A stretch of DNA of 64,000 bases, taken from contig CALMBO010000013.1 of the NCBI GenBank assembly GCA_937860055.1, forward strand, positions 1 to 64,000, given 5' to 3'. This stretch comes from an uncultured Verrucomicrobiota bacterium (GTDB lineage Bacteria; Verrucomicrobiota; Kiritimatiellia; CAIQIC01; Lenti-01). The notes under the pieces were generated by a model. That model saw only the letters and a list, made by a program, of their open reading frames with translations. It searched no databases and had not been told where the DNA came from. Shown piece after piece: positions 56,642 to 64,000 of the stretch. Position 1 is the first letter of the stretch; every line of letters starts with the position of its first letter. The translations under genes were made by a program, and so were the position numbers.

Positions 56642-57820
56642 TTAGAACGTGTATTTCGCGGAAAGCTGGATGCGGTCGTTGGTCGCATCTTCGCCTTCCA
56701 GGTAGTCGGTGGTCATCTGGCTGTATTCCACCATCCCCGTCAGGGCGGCGGTGAACTTGTAGGCGGCGTTGATCCAGGCCAGCGTGTTCTTGGAGCGCAT
56801 GCCGGCGTTCAGATCCTCGTCCTCCGGATCGTCGATGGAGTAGCCCAGGCCGAAGGCCAGCTTCTCGGTGGGATCGTAGAGGAGCTGGGCGAAGCCGCCG
56901 ACGGCCTCGATCTCCTCGCCCAGGACCGTGTTCACGCCCTGGCCGATGGCGCCATAATAGGTGTCGAGGTTCGCGCCCTGCCAGAGGTTGGCCTGCACCG
57001 CCAGGCACTTGGTCAGCGGCAGGAAGACGGATCCCTGGACGGACCAGGTGTCGTAGTCCGTGGCATCCTCCGCCGTGATGACCTTGTTGCTGTTGACGCC
57101 GTCGAGGGTTTCCTGCCCGTAGTGGCCGGACACGCCGATGCGGGCCATCTTCTCGGTCCACAGCTTCTGGTGCAGCGCGACATTGAACTGGGCGGTCGGG
57201 AAATCGGCATCGGCTCCGTCGTCAAAGCCGCCGCCGTCGAGGTCTTCGCCGACGGTCTGCGCCGCCGCGACCTTGAGCACGAGCTTGGTGTTGTCGGTGA
57301 ACTTCAGTTCCTGCGTCGCGCGGGCCTGGGGCCGGCGCAGGCCGAGGGCGCCGGCATCCGCCAGATAGGCGAAGTTGACGATGCGGGCCGTCAGTTCGCA
57401 GAAGGTGTCCCAGTCCTGGCCGAAGCGCAGGGACAGGCCCGAGGAATGGGCGGCGTCGATGTAGGCGAGGCGCATGCGCGGATTGTAGGAATTGGCCTTG
57501 TCGCCGCCATAGAAGTCCATTTCGATCTTGCCCATGGTTTTCCAGTTTCCGACATCCGGACCGAAGGCGTTCAGACCGAGGCGGCTTTCCCGGGCGCCCA
57601 TGTGCGTCTGGCCATCCTTCTCGCCATCCCTCTCCGGAAGGACGTAGAAGGTGAAATCCCCCTTCGGGGCGGCTTCCTGGGTATCATAGGAGTAGTCGGC
57701 CTTGATATAGCCGTAGAGCTGCAGCCGCAGATCGCCGGCATCCTTGAGGGTTACCTCGATGGCGAGGGCGGGAACAGCGAAACCAATGGCAAGGGCAAGG
57801 GCTATCCAACTTTTTCTCAC
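56642..57820 (-). CDS. outer-membrane porin-like protein (DcaP-like, GTG start)
   Basis: Signal peptide; LRLQLYGYIKADYSYDTQEAAPKGDF; SRLGLNAFG; C-terminal ...DRIQLSAKYTF; SD AAGGAGG. Confidence 0.75.
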   Translation of the reverse strand: MRKSWIALALAIGFAVPALAIEVTLKDAGDLRLQLYGYIKADYSYDTQEAAPKGDFTFYVLPERDGEKDGQTHMGARESRLGLNAFGPDVGNWKTMGKIEMDFYGGDKANSYNPRMRLAYIDAAHSSGLSLRFGQDWDTFCELTARIVNFAYLADAGALGLRRPQARATQELKFTDNTKLVLKVAAAQTVGEDLDGGGFDDGADADFPTAQFNVALHQKLWTEKMARIGVSGHYGQETLDGVNSNKVITAEDATDYDTWSVQGSVFLPLTKCLAVQANLWQGANLDTYYGAIGQGVNTVLGEEIEAVGGFAQLLYDPTEKLAFGLGYSIDDPEDEDLNAGMRSKNTLAWINAAYKFTAALTGMVEYSQMTTDYLEGEDATNDRIQLSAKYTF

Positions 57821-57990
57821 TCAGGGCCTCCTTGGGTGTGTTTCTTTTGTTTGATGGGCAGATTCTTTCAGAAGAAACAACGGAGGGTCAACCCCCTTTC
57901 CTTTCCAAATGCATCTTTTTCGCCTCGCCGGCTGGCGGTTCCGTCCCGGACGTGCTAAAGTAGGCCCGCAACCCCAAACAGGAGAATCAC

Positions 57991-58386
57991 ATGTCTGAAT
58001 TCAGCAGCACCATCCAGCAGGCCGATTGGAAAACCGAAAAGCACGCCCCCGTCATCGAGGCGCCTGATTCCGTCAAGGCCGGAGAGTTCTTCACGGTCTC
58101 GGCCAGCCTGGGCAAGGCCATCGCCCATCCGAACACCCCCCAGCATCACATCGCCTGGATGTCGCTCTACTTCCTTCCCGAAGGCGCCAAGCTGGCCATC
58201 CAGCTCGCGCACGCCGAATTCTCCGCTCATGCCGACTCCACAACGGAGGTCCCCGGCCCCGCGCTGACCAACCCGAACATGATCGCCAACCTCAAGCTGT
58301 CCAAGCCGGGCACGTTGCAGGCGGTGGCCTACTGCAACATCCACGGTGTCTGGCAGTCCTCCAAGGCCATCCAGGTCCAGGCGTAG
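57991..58386 (+). CDS. superoxide reductase / neelaredoxin-like
   Basis: EKHAPVIEAPDSVKAGEFFTVSASLGKAIAHPNTPQHHIAWMSLYF...CNIHGVW: His/His/Cys ligands and Glu-Lys motif. Confidence 0.88.
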   Translation: MSEFSSTIQQADWKTEKHAPVIEAPDSVKAGEFFTVSASLGKAIAHPNTPQHHIAWMSLYFLPEGAKLAIQLAHAEFSAHADSTTEVPGPALTNPNMIANLKLSKPGTLQAVAYCNIHGVWQSSKAIQVQA

Positions 58387-58427
58387 CCAACCACCAGCCG
58401 CCGGAACCTGTGTCCCGGCCCGCGACG

Positions 58428-58469
58428 GCGGACGGAAGGGGTTTGCCCTTTCCGTCCGCTTCTGTTTTT
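58428..58469 (+). terminator. terminator downstream of superoxide reductase gene
   Basis: GCGGACGGAAGGG-GTTTG-CCCTTTCCGTCCGC then TTCTGTTTTT. Confidence 0.85.
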
Positions 58470-58487
58470 GCTAGGGGTCGTTCCACC

Positions 58488-58961
58488 ATGACCCAAATCC
58501 GCATCATCGATTCCCCCTTCCTGGACCGGCTCGCGGCCGAAGCCGCCGCCACGACGCGCCGCCGCAAGAATTTCAACCTGCACGCCGCGCCGGAGTATCC
58601 CTGCCAGCGCTTCTTCAACGCCATGTGCGCGGACACCTATGTCCAGCCGCACCGCCATTCCGAACCGTCCAAGGACGAGACGGTCGTGCTGCTGCGCGGC
58701 AGGATGGGCGTCGTGGAATTCGATGATGCGGGAAACGTTGTTTCCGCCGCCGCCATCCGGCCGGGCATGGTCGTGGATGTGCCTTGGAACACGTTCCATG
58801 CCTGGTGCGCGCTGGAGGACGGAACCCTCTTCTTCGAGGCCAAGTCCGGCCCCTACCGGGCGCTGGCGCCCGCCGAAAAAGCCTCTTTCGCCCCTCCCGA
58901 GGGCGATCCGCGCGTGCCCGAATACCTCGCCTGGCTCAAATCCCTGTGCACCGCAACATGA
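58488..58961 (+). CDS. WbuC-like cupin-fold protein
   Basis: RFFNAMCADTYVQPHRHSEPSKDETVVLLRGRMGVVEFDDAG...IRPGMVVDVPWNTFHAWCAL. Confidence 0.82.
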   Translation: MTQIRIIDSPFLDRLAAEAAATTRRRKNFNLHAAPEYPCQRFFNAMCADTYVQPHRHSEPSKDETVVLLRGRMGVVEFDDAGNVVSAAAIRPGMVVDVPWNTFHAWCALEDGTLFFEAKSGPYRALAPAEKASFAPPEGDPRVPEYLAWLKSLCTAT

Positions 58962-60703
58962 GCATGCCTCCCCCTCCCCCGGCCATCGCCATGGAACAGC
59001 AGAATCCCGCCGCCACGCCCGACTGGGCCAAGGACGCCATCTGGTACCAGATCTTTCCCGAGCGCTTCCGCAACGGCGCGCCGCAGTCCGATCCGCGCCC
59101 CGAGGATTTCGCCGGACGCATCCCCGGCTGGCGGGTCTCGCCCTGGGGCATGGAGTGGTACGGCCGCGATGAGTGGGAAAAACCGCACGCGGACGATTTC
59201 TGGGCCACCGTCTTCAACCGCCGCTTTGGCGGCGATCTCGTCGGCCTGCGCGGACAACTGCCTTATCTGCAGAAGCTCGGCGTCAACGCGATCTACCTCA
59301 ATCCGGTCTTCCAGGCCGCCTCGCTGCACAAGTACGACGCCACCGCCTACCACCACATCGACCCGGCGTTCGGCCCCGACCGCGAAGGCGACCTGCGCGC
59401 ACTGGCCGCCGCGAACGAAACCGAGGATCCCTCCACCTGGATCTGGACCTCCGCCGACCGCTGTTTCCTCGACCTCGTCGCCGACCTCCATTCCCGCGGC
59501 ATGCGCGTGATCCTCGACGGCGTCTTCAACCATTCCGGCACCCGCTGCTTCGCCTTCCAGGACCTGAAGAAGCGCGGGAAGGCCTCGAAATACGCCGACT
59601 GGTACCAGATCACCAAGTGGAACGGCGACGGCACCTTCGACTACGCCAGCTGGGACGGGACCGGCAGCCTGCCCAATTTCGGCCGCAACGGCGACACGCT
59701 CAACCCCGGCATCAAAAAATACATTTTCGACTGCACGCGCCGCTGGATGGATCCCTCCGGCCAGGGCCGGCCGGCCGAAGGCATCGACGGCTGGCGGCTC
59801 GACGTCGCCTTCTGCGTGCCGCACGGCTTCTGGCGCGAATGGCACGCCCTCATCCGCTCGATCAACCCCGAGGCCTATACGACCGGCGAAATCGTCACCC
59901 CCGCCCAGGACTGGATCAAACCCGACGAATTCTCCGCCGTGATGAACTACGAGTGGACCTATCCGACGATCGCGTTCTTCACCACCAACCCCGCCTCCAT
60001 CGGCGCGGCGGAATTCCGCGCCCGCATCGATGTCCTCCACGCGCGGCACGATCCCGGCAGCACGCTGATCATGCAGAACCTGCTCGATTCGCACGACACG
60101 GGCCGCATCCTCACCCTGTTCGAAAGCGCCTGCCCCCCGTTCACGGAATGGAATCCCTATTTCAACTGGCCCAAGGCGGCGGACAACCCCGGCCTGCAAA
60201 CGCACCGCCCCGGGCCCGAAGCCAAGCGGGCGCTGGCCATGGCCGCCGCGTGGCAGTTCGCCGGCCCCGGCGCGCCGATGATCTACTACGGCACCGAAGT
60301 CGGCATGTGGGGTGGAAACGATCCCTGCGACCGCCAGCCCATGCTGTGGGGCGACCTCGCCTACGATGACGAAACCATGGGCTTCCGCTCGCCCCTCCCC
60401 GTCCCGCTCCCCCGCGCGCCGGACATGGACCTGTTTTCGCTCTACCAGCGCCTCATCGCCATCCGGAAATCCGAACCCGCCCTGCGGCGCGGCTCGTTCC
60501 GCTGGCGGCCCTCCCCCGACGATTCCACCCTCGTCTTCGAACGCGGCCTCGCCGGAACAACCATCCTCTGCGCCATCCACAAGGGAAGCAAGGAAGCGGA
60601 AATCGACCTGCCGCAAGCCGCCCGCGACCTCTGGACCGGCAAGGACGTTCCGGCCGGCCCCCTCCGGATCCTGGCCAACGGATTCCGAATCCTCCGGCTA
60701 TGA
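58958..60703 (+). CDS. alpha-amylase family glycoside hydrolase (GH13, neopullulanase-like)
   Basis: AIWYQIFPERFRNG; VILDGVFNHSG; GWRLDVAF; TTGEIV; LLDSHDTGR; ATGA overlap with cupin gene. Confidence 0.95.
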   Translation: MSMPPPPPAIAMEQQNPAATPDWAKDAIWYQIFPERFRNGAPQSDPRPEDFAGRIPGWRVSPWGMEWYGRDEWEKPHADDFWATVFNRRFGGDLVGLRGQLPYLQKLGVNAIYLNPVFQAASLHKYDATAYHHIDPAFGPDREGDLRALAAANETEDPSTWIWTSADRCFLDLVADLHSRGMRVILDGVFNHSGTRCFAFQDLKKRGKASKYADWYQITKWNGDGTFDYASWDGTGSLPNFGRNGDTLNPGIKKYIFDCTRRWMDPSGQGRPAEGIDGWRLDVAFCVPHGFWREWHALIRSINPEAYTTGEIVTPAQDWIKPDEFSAVMNYEWTYPTIAFFTTNPASIGAAEFRARIDVLHARHDPGSTLIMQNLLDSHDTGRILTLFESACPPFTEWNPYFNWPKAADNPGLQTHRPGPEAKRALAMAAAWQFAGPGAPMIYYGTEVGMWGGNDPCDRQPMLWGDLAYDDETMGFRSPLPVPLPRAPDMDLFSLYQRLIAIRKSEPALRRGSFRWRPSPDDSTLVFERGLAGTTILCAIHKGSKEAEIDLPQAARDLWTGKDVPAGPLRILANGFRILRL

Positions 60704-61396
60704 CGCCGCGGAGGCGGCGCTTTCCACCAGCTGGGTCTTGCGGGGCTCGGCGTCGGGGAACACCACCTGCACGGACCGGGCGCCGAAGCCCTTCGCCAGC
60801 ATTTCCATCGTCTGCCGCGCGGAGGTCTGCACCTCGGAGCTAAGGCGGTGGGCCAGGTTCTGCGCGAGCTTCTCGGCCTGCGCCTTGGCCTCGTCCATCA
60901 GCTTGTTGCGGTCCTCCTCGTTGAAGCCGCCGCCCAGGATCTTGTTGACCACGTCGGGCAGGATGATGGGCAGCAGCTTTCCTCCCTGCTCGTCGTAGAA
61001 CGTCACGTTGCGCACATGGACCACGTAGTCGCAGCGCGGCATCTGCAGGCGGAAGCGGCCGGGCCCCTCCTCCTGCACCGCGAACGAGGGATCCCGCAGG
61101 TCGTACTGGAAATCGATGTCGAACTCGAAGATCATCGCCATCTTCTTCGATGTGATGAGCCATTCGAGATAGCGCCTGCCCAGGTCGCCGAGCGAATGGT
61201 CCCGTGCCGTCACGATTTCCTTCGTCACGGCCTTGAACACCGACAGCACGCCGATCGCCTTCAGTTCCTCGATGGCGGCCGTGGCGCGGATCGCCATCCC
61301 TCCGCCTCCCCCCTTCTTCCGGAGCAGCAGCAGGAGACCCGCGAACAAGGCGCCGCAGAGCAGGCTCAACAACACAATGGTCAGGGATTGGCTCAT
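60698..61396 (-). CDS. DUF4230-like membrane-anchored protein
   Basis: N-terminal TM; EELKAIGVLSVFKAVTKEIVTARDHS...FEFDIDFQYDLRDPSFAV. Confidence 0.6.
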   Translation of the reverse strand: MSQSLTIVLLSLLCGALFAGLLLLLRKKGGGGGMAIRATAAIEELKAIGVLSVFKAVTKEIVTARDHSLGDLGRRYLEWLITSKKMAMIFEFDIDFQYDLRDPSFAVQEEGPGRFRLQMPRCDYVVHVRNVTFYDEQGGKLLPIILPDVVNKILGGGFNEEDRNKLMDEAKAQAEKLAQNLAHRLSSEVQTSARQTMEMLAKGFGARSVQVVFPDAEPRKTQLVESAASAAS

Positions 61397-61400
61397 CGGT

Positions 61401-62516
61401 TCACCTCGCCACCTGTTTCAGAACATACCACAGCTTTTCCGCGCTGGCGGCCCAGGTGAAACCTGCGGCGCGCCGCTTCGCCGCTTCCGCCAGCCGGTCC
61501 CGCTCCATCCGCGGCAAGACGATCGCCTCCCGCAGCGCCGCCGCCAGGACGGCCTCGTCCCGCCCGTCCGCATAGCGCACGGCGTCCCCGCCGATCTCGG
61601 GGATCGAGGCCTCCCGCGTCGTCAGCACCGGCGTCCCCGCGCACATGGCCTCCAGCACCGGCAGGCCGAAGCCTTCGTAGAGGGACGGAAACACAAACCA
61701 GTCCGCGTGCTGGTACAGCGCGATCAGCCCGTGCCACGGAACGCCCGGGAACCGGACCACGCGGCCGGGCGGGGATTCCTCCAGCGCGGCGGCGACTTCC
61801 GCCTCTCCCAGGCGCGCCTTGCCCACCAGCACCAGCCGGTGCGGGATTTCCGCCGCGATCCGGTTGAACGCACGCACCAGCCGCGCCACGTTCTTGTGCG
61901 GATAGGTATGCGCCACGCACAGCAGATAGGGGGCGCCTTCCACCTCCCGGGGAGGCGCCCCGTCCGGCACGCCGAAGGCCGGATCGGCCGCCAGCAGCGT
62001 CACCGCCACCTTTTCCGGCGGCACGCCGAGGAAATGGACGATCTCCGACTTGGCGAACTCCGAAATGGCCACGATGGCCCTGCTCCGGCGCGCGGCGGCG
62101 GGATACAGCACATCCATCGTGCGCGCCGCAAGCCAGGAGACATCCTGCGGAAACCGCTTGTACTGCATGTCGAGGATGGAGACCACCTGCGGACACGCGC
62201 ACGCCGCCGGCGCCGTGTAGCCCGGCGACCACAGCGCATCCACCCGCGCCCGCTTCGCCAGCCGCGGCAGCTGGATCTGCTCGGCCAGGATGCGCGCGAA
62301 ACGGTTCGTGGCGGCGATTCCCGTCTCCACCACTTCCGCGCCGGGGAGCTCCCCGCGAAGCGGCCCGTCGTTTTCCACGTTGGAGAACAGCACCAGATCC
62401 GGCCGGTCCGGGAAGCGCAAGAGCGCGCGGAGGGTCTCCCGCAAATAGGTTTCCGATCCCCCCACCTCGCCGGGAAGATAGAAGAGCGCGTTAACGCCCA
62501 GCCGCAGGGCGGTCAT
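61401..62516 (-). CDS. glycosyltransferase family 4/1
   Basis: LPGEVGGSETYLRETLRAL; YLLCVAHTYPHKNVARLVRAFNRI; PSLYEGFGLPVLEAMCAGTPVLTT. Confidence 0.93.
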   Translation of the reverse strand: MTALRLGVNALFYLPGEVGGSETYLRETLRALLRFPDRPDLVLFSNVENDGPLRGELPGAEVVETGIAATNRFARILAEQIQLPRLAKRARVDALWSPGYTAPAACACPQVVSILDMQYKRFPQDVSWLAARTMDVLYPAAARRSRAIVAISEFAKSEIVHFLGVPPEKVAVTLLAADPAFGVPDGAPPREVEGAPYLLCVAHTYPHKNVARLVRAFNRIAAEIPHRLVLVGKARLGEAEVAAALEESPPGRVVRFPGVPWHGLIALYQHADWFVFPSLYEGFGLPVLEAMCAGTPVLTTREASIPEIGGDAVRYADGRDEAVLAAALREAIVLPRMERDRLAEAAKRRAAGFTWAASAEKLWYVLKQVAR

Positions 62517-62985
62517 CGGCCCTCTCCTTGGACGCCGGCGGCAGCGAACCGAGCCGGCGCTCCAGCTCGTGGATCCGCGCCTCCAGGATCGCGCACCGGG
62601 AGGCCGTCGCCGCCGCCTTGTCGTTCAAAGCCGACAGCGCAATCGAGAAATGGAACGACACGAGGACCAGGAAGACGAACACCACGGCGACCACGGAGGT
62701 GACGTATTGCATGCCGAACCATTCGCGGGCCGCGTCCATCACCTGCGGGAAGAAGGCGGCCAGCGTGATCATCGCCGCCGTCGCCAGCCACAGCACGGCG
62801 TATTTTTCCCGCAGCTTGTATCCGCGGATCGCCAGCAGCGTGATCAGGAAGACCCCCACGCTGACGATGCCCATCAGCGCGCGGATGCGCATCATCTGGG
62901 TCGCGCCCGCCAGCCAGGGGGCGGCCGCCAGGCCCGCCCCGGCCAGAACCAGCAACGCCGCCAGCGCCAGGAAGAATCTTTTCAT
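62491..62985 (-). CDS. DUF2304-like membrane protein
   Basis: MGIVSVGVFLITLLAIRGYKLREKYAVLWLATAAMITLAAFFPQVMDAAREWFGMQYVTSVVAVVFVFLVLVSFHFSIALSAL; between two glycosyltransferases. Confidence 0.8.
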   Translation of the reverse strand: MKRFFLALAALLVLAGAGLAAAPWLAGATQMMRIRALMGIVSVGVFLITLLAIRGYKLREKYAVLWLATAAMITLAAFFPQVMDAAREWFGMQYVTSVVAVVFVFLVLVSFHFSIALSALNDKAAATASRCAILEARIHELERRLGSLPPASKERADDRPAAGR

Positions 62986-63761
62986 CGGCCCGCGCCTCCC
63001 TTCTTGATGAAGGCCGCCGAGCCCCGCGGATCCACCGAACGGAGCCGGTCCACGAACAGCGCCAGGAAGACCTTCGCCGCGAAATTCACCGTCCCCCACG
63101 CGCGCAGGGAGGAATGGCCCGCCTGCCGCGGCTTGAAGGCCACCGGCACCTCCTCCAGCGAGAACCCCTGCCGCCGCAGCAGCGCAATGGCCTCGGCCTC
63201 CGGATAATCCGATGGATAATGGAGGGCGAAGCATTGCAGCAGCGGCCGCGACACCAGCCAGAATCCCGAGGTGGGATCCGTGATCCGCTTCCGGCAGATG
63301 ATCGACACGAAAAGCGCGAGCCCCTTCAGCACCCGGCGCCGGAGCCAGTTGCCATGGTAGGTGCTGCCTTCCCCGTAGCGCGTGCCCACGACCAGGTCGG
63401 TGGGATGGCGCAGCATCGCCTCGACCAGCTTGCGCGCCTCGGCCGGCGGATGCTGGCCATCCGCATCCAGCCGGAGCAGGTAGTCGTAGCCGCTTTCCAG
63501 CGCATCCTTGAACCCCGTCTGGACCGCCGGCCCCACCCCCAGGTTGCACGGCAGGCGGAGCACGCGCGCACCGCAGGCCCGGGCCGCCGCGGCGGTGCCG
63601 TCGGCCGAGCCGTCGTCCACCACCGCCACCGCGGCGCCCGGCAGATGTTCGCGGACCTCCGCCAGCAGCCCCGGCAAGGCTTCTTCCTCGTTGTAGGCGG
63701 GAATCAGGACCAGCGTTCGCGCAAGGAAGGACTGGATGGAGTTGTCCATAGCACCGGTCAC
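62982..63761 (-). CDS. glycosyltransferase family 2 (dolichol-phosphate mannosyltransferase-like; alternative ATG start 63749)
   Basis: TLVLIPAYNEEEALPGLLAEV; AVVDDGSADGTAAAA; YDYLLRLDADGQHPP; VVGTRYGEGSTYHGN. Confidence 0.94.
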   Translation of the reverse strand: MTGAMDNSIQSFLARTLVLIPAYNEEEALPGLLAEVREHLPGAAVAVVDDGSADGTAAAARACGARVLRLPCNLGVGPAVQTGFKDALESGYDYLLRLDADGQHPPAEARKLVEAMLRHPTDLVVGTRYGEGSTYHGNWLRRRVLKGLALFVSIICRKRITDPTSGFWLVSRPLLQCFALHYPSDYPEAEAIALLRRQGFSLEEVPVAFKPRQAGHSSLRAWGTVNFAAKVFLALFVDRLRSVDPRGSAAFIKKGGAGR

Positions 63762-64000
63762 TGTGGCACGGAACCGCCGTCCGGTTCAATTCGAATGATG
63801 ATCTGCCGCACCAGGACCCCGAGGTCGGCGGAGTAGCCGCGCAACCCCTGCGACGCCGGATCGTAGGGCCGCTTTACGCTCAAGGTGTAGATGCCGGTCC
63901 CGGCACGCGGCCCATCCTCCGCCGGACGGTGCAGGACTCCCCGGACCGCCTGGGTTCCCTCCGCCACTTCCAGCCGCAGCGGTTCGCCGCCCCATGGCGG
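63758..64000 (-). CDS. C-terminal part of an unidentified protein (truncated by window edge)
   Basis: Frame open to the window end: PPWGGEPLRLEVAEGTQAVRGVLHRPAEDGPRAGTGIYTLSVKRPYDP...; GTGA overlap with next gene. Confidence 0.6.
   Translation of the reverse strand, partial: PPWGGEPLRLEVAEGTQAVRGVLHRPAEDGPRAGTGIYTLSVKRPYDPASQGLRGYSADLGVLVRQIIIRIEPDGGSVPQ

Overview
This is a 64 kb high-GC bacterial chromosomal window. Its mix of Verrucomicrobiota/Kiritimatiellota-like traits is only an inference. I see no rRNA, tRNA, CRISPR, prophage or canonical IS transposase. Housekeeping blocks are infB(partial)-rbfA-truB-ribF, thrS-infC-rpmI-rplT, a full trp operon (trpE-G-D-C-F-DAHP synthase-trpB-A), argS, dnaE, fmt and threonine synthase. 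Accessory content includes a 1.7k-residue modular secreted protein, a six-gene pseudopilin/GspK-like cluster, an ABC exporter operon, a methyltransferase group and glycosyltransferases. The most interesting signals are in non-coding DNA. (1) Two GxxExxY (PD-(D/E)XK-like) genes each sit inside a compact element bounded by inverted repeats built from three ~9-bp sub-repeats; the sub-repeat sequence differs between the elements but the architecture is shared. (2) Degenerate 7-bp-period repeats occupy almost every trp-operon junction and other gene boundaries, two of them as inverted pairs. (3) A dispersed perfect palindrome TTTTCCAC-N3-GTGGAAAA occurs five times. (4) Several promoters (TTGACW-N17/18-TAnnnT) place the -10 box 6-9 nt from the start codon, which predicts leaderless mRNAs. 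All calls come from reading the sequence and the ORF track; no database search was run.
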